From positions 1-62,510 of the forward strand of contig JAJDDI010000026.1 in the NCBI GenBank assembly GCA_029260375.1: DNA of 62,510 nucleotides. The letters run 5' to 3'. Positions within the stretch are counted from its first letter, which is position 1. Every line of letters begins with the position of its first letter. Positions 17,201-24,295 of this stretch are shown in pieces. The position numbers and the translations under genes are program-made. Source of the stretch: Phycisphaerales bacterium. GTDB taxonomy: Bacteria; Planctomycetota; Phycisphaerae; Phycisphaerales; UBA1924. The notes beneath the pieces are model-generated. The model was not told the origin of the DNA and ran no database searches. It saw nothing but the letters and a program-made list of their open reading frames with translations.

Positions 17201-20200
17201 GCGACCTGGTTGCCGGCGGCCGAGGCGTTGACGAATGGCGAGGGCGAGCTCTTGGTGTCCAGGTCCCAGTTCCCGCTGGCGTCGGACACGAGCGGTCCGC
17301 CCGCGTTGACGCGGTAGAGCACGGCCTCGTCCCCGCCCTGGACCACCGCGATCGAGACCACGGCCTCGTTGGACTCGGCGCCCTGGTCGTCGAGCACGGT
17401 GTACGAGAACGAGTCCGTGAGCGTTGGGGAGCCGTCGTGGGTGTACAACGCCACGCCGGTGAGGGCGTCGATCTGGACCGTGCCGTTGGCGGGGGACATC
17501 GTCAGTTGCACGCTGGTGGGGTCGATCGAGCCGTCGATGTCCGAGTCGTTGTTCAGAATCGGGATCGACCGAGACTGGGACCGCGCCACGCTGACCGCGT
17601 CGTCGCCCGCGACGGGCGCAAGATTGCCGCCCGTGTTGTCGTCGCGCTGGACGACGCTCGTGTTGGAGATCCGACCGGTGACGCCGCCCGGGCCGGTGCT
17701 GACGGCGCTGATGTGGCTGATCCCGCCCGAGGCGCCGGTCTGCAACAGGCTGAGATTGACATCAACAAAGCCGCCCCCGCCGATGGTGGCGGTGTACTCC
17801 TGCACGCTCAGCGTGGTGTTGGCCTCGTACGGGTCGATGTCGTGCCCGCCGCCCGGAACACCGGCGACGAACAGCCCGCCCTCGAGCACCAGCACGCGGA
17901 CGTCCTCGCCCGAAGCGCCCGTGACGCGCAGCGTGTGGGACGGGCCGGGGACGGAGCCGGGCTCGCTCACGCCCAGCACATCCACGCTGGGGGCGTTGAG
18001 CGGCGCCGCATCGACGCGCGTCATCGCGCCGTCGAGCGAGCCGGGGATCCGGAAGAGGTCATTGGTGAAGACCGAGCCGTCGGAGAACTCGACCGTGACG
18101 CTGGCGCCGCTGAGCTCAAGCCCGGACACGCTGCCCGAGTTGTTGGGTCCCGGGGAGGCGACGCCCAGGATGCTCGTGGGATCGCAGTCCACGGCAAACG
18201 AGAACGACTCGCCCGCGCCGAAATCATTGAAGTTAACCTCCAGCACGTCGAACCCACCGTCGCGGGCGCCGGTGAAGGAGTGCCCCGTGATGCCGACGTC
18301 GCCCGCGCCGTTGCCGGGGGTGAAGTCGCGCCCCCCCAGGTCGCCGGCGGTGGCGAAGGGGTCGAAGACGATGTCGGGCAGCATCGTGTCGCCGAGGTCG
18401 AAGAGCACCCGTGTGATGGTCTGTCCCGAGCCCGAGTCGTTGGACACGACGAACGAGTTGAGGTTCCAGGTGCTCGAACCGATCGAGGCGCTCGTCGGGT
18501 CATCGACGACGATGTCCGCCGCCGCGTCTGAGGCGGCGGAGCTCTCGACGGTGAGGTAGTCCCAGGTGCCCGCGAAGGGGGAGCCTCCGCGCGAGGTCGA
18601 GATGATGCCGCAGGCCACGCTCACACCGGGCGACCGGGCCGCGTCGAGCAACGCCCCCTGCAGGGGCACGGGGCTGCCGATGGTGATCTCCGGCGCGCCG
18701 TCGATCGAGATCATGGGCTGCACGGTCCCGGCGCCCGGGTCCACCCGCAGGCTGACCTGCACGCCCTGGGCCGAGAGGAAGTCCACGGGCGTCAGGATGT
18801 TGGAGATCACCGTGCCGCCGGACTCGCTCAGCACGCGGGCGCCGATGTTGTTGCCTCCCGACCGGCCCATGACGAGCTTGATGTAGTTGTCCTGATCGCC
18901 CGTGCCGATGAAGATGCCGACCGTCTCGTGCCCGACGGGGACGCGCCCGTTGAAGAAGGGCGCCTCGACGCTCGAGCGCAGGGTCCACACGCCGGTAGAC
19001 TCGGAAACGTTCACGCCGAGCTGGAACGCGTTGTCCTGCGAGTTGCGCGGCCCCTGGGCGTCGCCCTCGGTGACGTTGTCGATTGTGAACTTGCCCGCGG
19101 CTCCGCCGGGCGTCATGTCGTCCGGGTTGAACCGGTCCAGGTAGTTCACGCCCCCGCCGTTCATCAGGCCCGTGAACCCGAGCCCGAGCAGCCCGACGCC
19201 GGGCTGGCCAATGGCCCACCCGTAGTTCAAGCGCGGCGCGGTCCCCAGCCCGTTGAGGCTGTCGATCTGGAACGCGTCGGACAGGTCGCTGACGCCGTCG
19301 TTGTCGTCGTCGGGATCGTTCAGGTCGCTGATCTTGTCGTCGTCAAAGTCCGCGGGGATGTCGGCGCCCGAGCAGGGGTCCGAGCCGGCGCTGATCTCGT
19401 CGGCGTTGGTGTACCCGTCCCCGTCCTCGTCCAGGCCCGGGTCGTTGGCGCCCGAGCACGTGTTCAGATCCACCGGCTCGAAGACCCAGATCTTGCTCGC
19501 GGGAAGGTCGGCCGACCAGATCGTCCCCGGGTAGGCCTCTCCCGCGCCCTGCGTCGTGACGTCGAGCTGCTGCCCGCCGACATTCGAGAACAGGCGCGTG
19601 GCCGTCGCCGAGTTCCCGTCGGGGCTGAGGACGACGCGCTCGATCGAGTCCGTGTTCCATGACGCGGCGAGCAGGTTGCCCTGCATCGCGCCGCCGAAGT
19701 TGTTGGCCGTGTACTCCGCGATGCCGTTGGTCGATGAGTTCCAGACGAACAGCGCCCCGTCCTCGACGCCGGGGATCAGGTAGTCGCACTGCTGCGGGTC
19801 GCCCGTGCCGGGCGGGATGGGGCTCTGCCCGTTGATCGTGTTGCTCGACGACGCGCGGAACGGGCACGGGTGCCCGCCGTACTTGCCCGAGGCGTCGCCC
19901 AGGTCCGCGACGTAGTGCAGCCCGTCGCCGTACGAGCGGGAGCCGACCTCCTGCGAGGCGTTCGAGCACGACTGCGACGGACCGCCCCAGCCCTGGTTTG
20001 GGCCGTTGTCGATCGTGTAGATCCGGTTCTGGCTGGTGATGATGATGTCAAACGAGTTGCGATAGCCCGGCGCCCAGACCTCGACTGGCCCGCCGGGGAC
20101 GATGACCGCCATGTTGGCCCCGTTGTTCCCGCCGAATGGGTCAAACTGATCGCTCCCGCCCGGCCCGGTGTTGGGTCGTGACGGGTCGTCGAGCGTGGGC

Positions 20201-20895
20201 AGGTCGTAGGTGGTGTTTCCGATGGCGTCGAGATCGATCCGGAGGATCGCCGCGGCCAGCGCGTACTCGACGAGCTGTCCGAAGTTGTTCGAGGGGGCGC
20301 CCATGTTTGTGTTGCCACCCTGTGCCAGGTACAGATACCCGCCCGCCTCGTCGATCGCCAGGCCGTTGGCGGCGTGGTTCTCCTCGCTGCGCGGCAGGCC
20401 GCGCACGAGCTCGAGCATGTCCCACGACGAGCCGGTCCACGTCAGGCGCACGACCATGCTCGAGTTCGTGTCGAGCCCCGAGTCCTCACCCACCGCGATC
20501 CGCGGGTCTGAGCACGTCGCGTAGATCACCGGCGCCGAGGGCGTGCCCGTGACCAGGATGCCCGTGACCATCCGGTTGGTGATCGAGCTGTTGACCGTGC
20601 CGTCGTCGTTGTGGTTGGGGATGGTGTTGATCAGGTCGATCGTCTCGGAGCTGACCACGGCGTACGTGTTCGTGCCCGTCCGCTCGATCTCGAAGGCCTT
20701 GATGACACCCAGCTGCGAGCCGACGTACAGGCGCCCGTCGGGCCCGAACTGCAGCGAGGTGGGGAGGCTCAGGTTCGCGCCGTTGAGCTGGCTCTTGCTA
20801 AAGCTCGGTGCGCCCTGGGCTTGCGCGTCTCGGGCGGAACCGCCCAGAACACAGACACCGATCGCGAGCGTCAACAACAAGCTCTTTGGGCGCAT
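14236..20895 (-). CDS. Giant secreted multidomain protein: beta-propeller, malectin-like, cadherin-like, LamG-like, dockerin-like
   Basis: A 2219-residue exported protein. ATG 20895 is chosen because it gives a clean signal peptide (MRPKSLLLTLAIGVCVLGGS, then ARDAQA) and follows GGAGAG. Visible in order: a sugar-dehydrogenase or NHL-like beta-propeller (about 25-480); a calcium-binding Asp-rich block (DEDGDGYTNADE, DDDNDGVSDLSD; about 490-560); an uncharacterised beta-rich region; two malectin-like carbohydrate-binding domains (about 1190-1340 and 1364-1530); five cadherin-like repeats with NDSDxDGxxxPxSV; a LamG-like domain (about 1848-2050); and a C-terminal dockerin-like module (about 2161-2219) with two PFGVLDVSD-like half-repeats between cysteines. 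The last resembles a module that recurs in Phycisphaerae exoproteins. A role in surface attachment or polysaccharide binding is inferred. Confidence 0.85.
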   Translation of the reverse strand: MRPKSLLLTLAIGVCVLGGSARDAQAQGAPSFSKSQLNGANLSLPTSLQFGPDGRLYVGSQLGVIKAFEIERTGTNTYAVVSSETIDLINTIPNHNDDGTVNSSITNRMVTGILVTGTPSAPVIYATCSDPRIAVGEDSGLDTNSSMVVRLTWTGSSWDMLELVRGLPRSEENHAANGLAIDEAGGYLYLAQGGNTNMGAPSNNFGQLVEYALAAAILRIDLDAIGNTTYDLPTLDDPSRPNTGPGGSDQFDPFGGNNGANMAVIVPGGPVEVWAPGYRNSFDIIITSQNRIYTIDNGPNQGWGGPSQSCSNASQEVGSRSYGDGLHYVADLGDASGKYGGHPCPFRASSSNTINGQSPIPPGTGDPQQCDYLIPGVEDGALFVWNSSTNGIAEYTANNFGGAMQGNLLAASWNTDSIERVVLSPDGNSATATRLFSNVGGQQLDVTTQGAGEAYPGTIWSADLPASKIWVFEPVDLNTCSGANDPGLDEDGDGYTNADEISAGSDPCSGADIPADFDDDKISDLNDPDDDNDGVSDLSDAFQIDSLNGLGTAPRLNYGWAIGQPGVGLLGLGFTGLMNGGGVNYLDRFNPDDMTPGGAAGKFTIDNVTEGDAQGPRNSQDNAFQLGVNVSESTGVWTLRSSVEAPFFNGRVPVGHETVGIFIGTGDQDNYIKLVMGRSGGNNIGARVLSESGGTVISNILTPVDFLSAQGVQVSLRVDPGAGTVQPMISIDGAPEITIGSPVPLQGALLDAARSPGVSVACGIISTSRGGSPFAGTWDYLTVESSAASDAAADIVVDDPTSASIGSSTWNLNSFVVSNDSGSGQTITRVLFDLGDTMLPDIVFDPFATAGDLGGRDFTPGNGAGDVGITGHSFTGARDGGFDVLEVNFNDFGAGESFSFAVDCDPTSILGVASPGPNNSGSVSGLELSGASVTVEFSDGSVFTNDLFRIPGSLDGAMTRVDAAPLNAPSVDVLGVSEPGSVPGPSHTLRVTGASGEDVRVLVLEGGLFVAGVPGGGHDIDPYEANTTLSVQEYTATIGGGGFVDVNLSLLQTGASGGISHISAVSTGPGGVTGRISNTSVVQRDDNTGGNLAPVAGDDAVSVARSQSRSIPILNNDSDIDGSIDPTSVQLTMSPANGTVQIDALTGVALYTHDGSPTLTDSFSYTVLDDQGAESNEAVVSIAVVQGGDEAVLYRVNAGGPLVSDASGNWDLDTKSSPSPFVNASAAGNQVASTTHSIDTLGASIPAGTPEAIFMSERWDPSTGDEMLWSFPVPAGQDVEVRLYFAETFANASGVRVFDVMVEGQTVLDDYDIFAAAGGKWIGIVERANVTSDGSIDIEMLHMSENPAIKAIEIVNLNGPIITDRYLHRINTGGAPLPAADGSSPGWAEDQAAAAVNANGPANPGVPSPFVNSNQTDVTFGTNASITLSSSVPASVPAALFKTERWDQSGGAEMMWSLPVTAGAQLEVRIYIAEIYTGASQPGQRVFDVFIEDQLAIPGVDRAALTGGLNIGAMLSYSLVAPDSMLDLRFGHITENPAIAGIEVVEINAGGSGAPLAANDSVSVPFAQSAVIDVLANDSDSDGSLVPSSVSVVLSPQHGSASVNPATGAITYTHDGSSESLDSLAYTVDDNDGNTSNVAGVSVMIGSPDNEAPVAGDDSAVFNPGVPVSVSVLSNDSDSDGQLNPASVTIIDQPLFGVAAVSPATGAITYTSTDLSATSDSLTYTVSDDAGDPSNIASVTLVANPAPVAQNDSAVVIESDQVVIDVLDNDSDDGSIDPTSVLIASAPAYGSTFINGFTGEITYTHDGTTATSDTFTYSVADTQGARSQEATVTVVITPVGSAVLVTQGLVLRLESDAGLEVIGSDVLSWQDQTSGLTFFPEDDTAQVIPGALNGHDVLAFDGMDDALRAPSPVGVLPLGASDRSVFMVARFHASGPGGFAYGVRPEVCPSQGNQGFELGLSPASELSVSGLCPPNRLSSGLPGADGLWMSQGVILDDSLLVHTRDGAVIDTITHSFATSDGPAVIGRSLEGVSFVEMDVAAVLVYDRALSDSERQSVERYLQFKYLNEPPAPIDDVALVEQGESVEIDVLANDVDPDGVIDPSTVTIVVPATNGMTDVDGTSGVITYTHSGLGDSDQFLYSVSDELGGLSPPALVSVSVINACAPDLAAPFGVLDVSDISMFLGLFAAGDPAVDYAEPYGVFTVEDVISFLTLYTQGCP

Positions 20896-21123
20896 CTCGT
20901 CTCTCCAGTTCATCGGAAACCTACCCCAACAGACCACGAGAAACCGCCCGGGACCACGAATCAGGTCTCGTGCCACCCATTTGGCGCGCCCGCACAACCG
21001 GGGCAGACCGACCAACCCTCCCGATCCGCGTGTCCATGCGCCCGGTTCGGCTCCGGCTCGTGCGAACGGGCGCCTATCCCCATTCGGGCGTGAAACCTGC
21101 CCGGGTTTCGTCGGAAGAAGGGC

Positions 21124-21152
21124 TTGACGAGCTACGACGGATGTAGTAGGTT
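21124..21152 (+). promoter_or_regulatory. Putative sigma70-like promoter of the blaI-M56 operon
   Basis: TTGACG (21124-21129) and TAGGTT (21147-21152) are spaced by 17 nt. The -10 match is modest. The -10 region lies at and just beyond the first operator-like dyad (21133-21148), which fits autorepression. Confidence 0.45.
21133..21148. promoter_or_regulatory. BlaI/MecI-type operator, site 1
   Basis: TACGACGGATGTAGTA has the 7-2-7 dyad layout of the known BlaI/MecI operator (TACTACA-NN-TGTAGTA) with two mismatches in the left half. It lies between the -35 and -10 boxes. Confidence 0.6.
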
Positions 21153-21155
21153 GTC

Positions 21156-21171
21156 AACGACAGTTGTAGTT
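21156..21171. promoter_or_regulatory. BlaI/MecI-type operator, site 2
   Basis: AACGACAGTTGTAGTT has the same 7-2-7 dyad geometry with a single mismatch between half-sites (ACGACA against ACTACA). It is centred 23 bp from site 1, and 18 nt before the blaI start. Confidence 0.65.
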
Positions 21172-21189
21172 GGATCAGGAGCCAGGCCC

Positions 21190-21597
21190 ATGCCCCCCCG
21201 CCAGACGGATCTCTCCGACGCCGAGCTCGAGGTGCTCAAGGCCCTCTGGGATCTGGGCCCGACCAGTGTCCGCGACGTGATGAACCACCTCCACGCCCAG
21301 GGGCGTGAGCTGGCGTACACCACCGTCCTGACATTCCTCACCCGCCTCAAGGCCAAGAAGTACGTCACCAGCAAGAAGTCGGGCCAGGCCTACATCTACA
21401 AGGCCAGGGTCTCGCGTGAGAAGGTCACAGGCACCCGCCTGAGCTCGCTCATCGAGCAGCTCTTCGACGGCGCCTCCGCCCCGCTCGTGCTCCACCTCGT
21501 TCAGTCCAACAAACTCAGCCCGGACGAGATCGGCGAGCTGCGCCGCATGCTGGAGGATCTGGACGCCGCATCCTCAGACGTTGAGGGGGATGACTGA
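21190..21597 (+). CDS. blaI: BlaI/MecI-family transcriptional repressor
   Basis: A 135-residue winged-helix protein: LSDAELEVLKALWDLGPTSV, then VRDVMNHLHAQGRELAYTTV and LTFLTRLKAKKYVTSKKSGQ, the DNA-binding wing. The C-terminal half (VSREKVTGTRLSSLIEQLFD) is the dimerisation region, as in BlaI. ATG 21190 is preferred because it follows CAGGAGCC and gives the family N-terminus; an upstream open frame would read through the operators. The gene ends 2 nt before the M56 protease. By family logic the protease cleaves or inactivates the repressor after a signal. Confidence 0.93.
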   Translation: MPPRQTDLSDAELEVLKALWDLGPTSVRDVMNHLHAQGRELAYTTVLTFLTRLKAKKYVTSKKSGQAYIYKARVSREKVTGTRLSSLIEQLFDGASAPLVLHLVQSNKLSPDEIGELRRMLEDLDAASSDVEGDD

Positions 21598-21599
21598 GC

Positions 21600-24053
21600 A
21601 TGGGCGGGTTCCTCGCACACCTCGACGCGCTCTGGCTCGGCGCCCTGCTCGCCCTCCCGGTCTTCCTGGGTGTCGTGCTGGTCTGCCGTATGGGAGTCCG
21701 GTCACCCGCGACGCGCCACGCCCTCTGGCTGATCGCCCTGCTCGCGTTCATCGCGCCCGCCGGCGTCGCGATGACTTCCCTGCCCAGCACGCTCCGCGGT
21801 TGGAGCGAACGGATCGCCGCCCGATTGCCGGAGCGTTTCATCCCCACGGACGCTCCGGCGTCGGCGGCCTTCCCCGAGCCCGACGCCCCGAAGCTCGCTC
21901 TTGGCAACACGCCCGACTCGCCCGCAGAGCAATCCACGAGTCAGCCGCTCCCGCAGCAGTCGCCAAGCCTGCATGCGGAGCCGTTGACCACAACGAAGGC
22001 GGCGCCCTCAAGCTCATGCCCGCGACAGCAGCCCAAGGCGACCGAGCCCGTCCGCCCCCAGAGCCAGATCGCCGTCGCGGGCATGCCGGGGGACGAACCG
22101 TTCCAGGCGGAGAAGCCGGACGCCAATGAGAGGCCGGCCCCGTCGCTGCGCGAGCGCCTCGCCGGGCAGACGGCGCCCTGGATCGCGGCGGTCCGCGAGG
22201 CGGCCCGGGGCCTGCGGGATGTGCCGCCGCTCCCGCCGCTGATCTGGATGGGTGGATTCACCGCGCTCATGGGCCTGCTGTGCCTGCGGCTGGTCCGTGA
22301 CCGCCGGGTGACGCGCCTCGCCCTGCCCGCGACGCTTCCTGAGCGCGCCGCGCTCCTCCAGGCCTCATCGACGATCGGCCTGCGCCAACCGCCCGAGCTG
22401 GTCTTCGTCCCCAACCGCGTCTCGCCCATGGTCACGTGCGGCGTGCGTAAGCGCCTCGTCATGCCCCGCTCGCTCTGGCGCGTGCTCGACCCCGACGCCC
22501 GCCAGGCGGTGCTCCTGCACGAGCTGGCGCACCTGCGCCGCCGGGACCACTGGGTCCACTGGCTCTCGCTGGTGGTGGGGGCGCTGTACTGGTGGCACCC
22601 GCTGGTCTGGGTGATCCGCGCCCGCCTGCGCGACGAGGCCGACCTGTGCTGCGACGCCTGGGTGACCTCGCTGCGCCCCGAGCGCCGGCGCGGGTACGCC
22701 GAGACGCTGCTGCGAACGACCGCGTTTCTGAATGTGCCCGGTGTGCAGACCCACGCCGCCGGGCTGGCAATGGCCTCCCCCACAAAGCGAAAGCTGGCCA
22801 GGAGAATCACCATGGTGATGACACATACCGTCCGTCCGAAACTCTCTGTCCATGGATCGTCCGTTGTCGCGGGCGTCGCGCTGCTGGCGCTGCTCGTCAT
22901 GCCTGGCGTCGCGTGCCCGCCCGCAGAGAAGAGCGCGCCCAAGGCGCCCGAGATCGAGGTTCACCCCGCGGCGCCCGGCAGCACCTTCGAGCGGCACATG
23001 CGCGACCAGCAGGGCCAGCGCGTCGAGCCCGACCGCGGGGCTCGCGAGCGGAAGGCCAAGCTCCGCGAGCTCGAGGCCGAGGCCGCGACCGTCCGCGATC
23101 GGTTGACCCGCATCGGCCGCGTCGCGCCCGACGCCCCGGAGCCGCCCCACGTGAGCGTCTCCCCGGGCCTGGCCCGGGTGGCCCCCGACGCGCCCCGCCT
23201 CGCGATCACCGACGGCAAGGTCTCCCGCGCGTACCACATGCCCGAGGGCCGCCTGAGTGCCCTGACCGAGCTGATGGTTCGCGCCGACGTGCCCGTGCTC
23301 GTCTCGCCCGAGGGCTCGCGCCTGGTCGTCCACGCGACCCGCGACCAGCACCACACCTTCGCCTCCTTCGCCCGCATGATCTGCCCCGAGGGTGTCAGGA
23401 TCACCAGCGGGGATGGCGAGCCCATCGCCGACGAAGGGACTAGGCCCCCGGGCATGTTCGCTTTCGCGCCCCAGCCGGGCGACGGGCCCTCGCAACGCCA
23501 GGCCATCGCTCAGGCGCTGGAGTACCGCGGCGTTGCGCAGCGAGCGATCGCGCAGGACAAGCTGCACGCCGAGCGTGCCCAGCTGCTTCATCAGCGCCGA
23601 GCGATCCAAGGCCAGTACGAGGAGATGATGCGTCACGCCAGGTCAGTCCAGGGGGACGCCAGGCGACTGTACCGCGACGCGAAGAACCAGTACGCGCAGG
23701 CCGAGCGCACGCTCGAACAAGCCGAATCCCGCCACGAGAAGGCAGCGCATTACAAGGAGAAAGGCGACTACGAGAAGGCGGCCAGGTACGCCGCCGAGGC
23801 CGAGGCGATGGAGTCCAAGAGCCAGGAGCTGGAGCGTCAAGCCGAAGACCTGGAACGCCAGGCGGAAGACATCGAGCGTCAGGCCGAGGACATCGAACGC
23901 CAGGCCGAGGACATCGAGCGCAAGGCTGAAGAGATCGAAGAGAGGGCCGAGGAGTTCGAGGACCGGCTTGAGGAGATCGAGGATCAGATCGCGGAGATGA
24001 TGGAGGCCCATGACCACGACGACGATCACGATCACGAGGACCACGAGCACTGA
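21600..24053 (+). CDS. M56 (BlaR1-like) membrane metallopeptidase with coiled-coil sensor region
   Basis: An 817-residue protein. N-terminal hydrophobic helices (about 10-65) and one at about 210-235 flank a Pro/Ser-rich stretch. The zinc protease motif HELAHLRRRDHW is at about 306, with GALYWWHPLVWVIRARLRDE and EADLCCDAW after it, as in BlaR1/MecR1. A last TM helix (about 418-440) is followed not by a penicillin-binding domain but by an extracytoplasmic region ending in eight heptads of the ERQAEDI type (745-800) and a His/Asp tail (AHDHDDDHDHEDHEH). It is translationally linked to blaI. A sensor of envelope or metal stress is plausible but inferred. Confidence 0.9.
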   Translation: MGGFLAHLDALWLGALLALPVFLGVVLVCRMGVRSPATRHALWLIALLAFIAPAGVAMTSLPSTLRGWSERIAARLPERFIPTDAPASAAFPEPDAPKLALGNTPDSPAEQSTSQPLPQQSPSLHAEPLTTTKAAPSSSCPRQQPKATEPVRPQSQIAVAGMPGDEPFQAEKPDANERPAPSLRERLAGQTAPWIAAVREAARGLRDVPPLPPLIWMGGFTALMGLLCLRLVRDRRVTRLALPATLPERAALLQASSTIGLRQPPELVFVPNRVSPMVTCGVRKRLVMPRSLWRVLDPDARQAVLLHELAHLRRRDHWVHWLSLVVGALYWWHPLVWVIRARLRDEADLCCDAWVTSLRPERRRGYAETLLRTTAFLNVPGVQTHAAGLAMASPTKRKLARRITMVMTHTVRPKLSVHGSSVVAGVALLALLVMPGVACPPAEKSAPKAPEIEVHPAAPGSTFERHMRDQQGQRVEPDRGARERKAKLRELEAEAATVRDRLTRIGRVAPDAPEPPHVSVSPGLARVAPDAPRLAITDGKVSRAYHMPEGRLSALTELMVRADVPVLVSPEGSRLVVHATRDQHHTFASFARMICPEGVRITSGDGEPIADEGTRPPGMFAFAPQPGDGPSQRQAIAQALEYRGVAQRAIAQDKLHAERAQLLHQRRAIQGQYEEMMRHARSVQGDARRLYRDAKNQYAQAERTLEQAESRHEKAAHYKEKGDYEKAARYAAEAEAMESKSQELERQAEDLERQAEDIERQAEDIERQAEDIERKAEEIEERAEEFEDRLEEIEDQIAEMMEAHDHDDDHDHEDHEH
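23832..23999 (+). repeat. Tandem 21-nt coding repeat (eight heptads)
   Basis: Eight in-frame 21-nt units encode ERQAEDL, three copies of ERQAEDI, then ERKAEEI, EERAEEF, EDRLEEI and EDQIAEM. The period equals one coiled-coil heptad. The units decay toward the 3' end. Confidence 0.85.
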
Positions 24054-24295
24054 GCCCGTTGGGCCTCGACTGTCCACGAACTGCCCCCTTTGAGGGCACT
24101 TTCCCGCCCCTTCCGGGGCGCAGGGATTGATCGGTGGCGGACGGCGGCCATACTGCGGGCTGGCGGGTACAGACCCCGTCCCGCCACCCGCAGGGCCGTC
24201 TGCCACCAGAGGCCGCCACCACCCGAACGTCGCCCTTGCAAGGGGACCGGGCATGCGGGCGCCCGAAGCACACACCCTCCGAGCAGGAGTCCACC

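Noticed and set aside
16651..18559. Long plus-strand frames inside the giant exoprotein gene
   Set aside because: The translations lack any motif, while the minus strand reads continuous malectin-like and cadherin-like domains.
21600..24053. A beta-lactam resistance sensor (true BlaR1)
   Set aside because: No penicillin-binding SxxK/SxN/KTG domain is seen after the protease; only the family resemblance to the M56 part holds.
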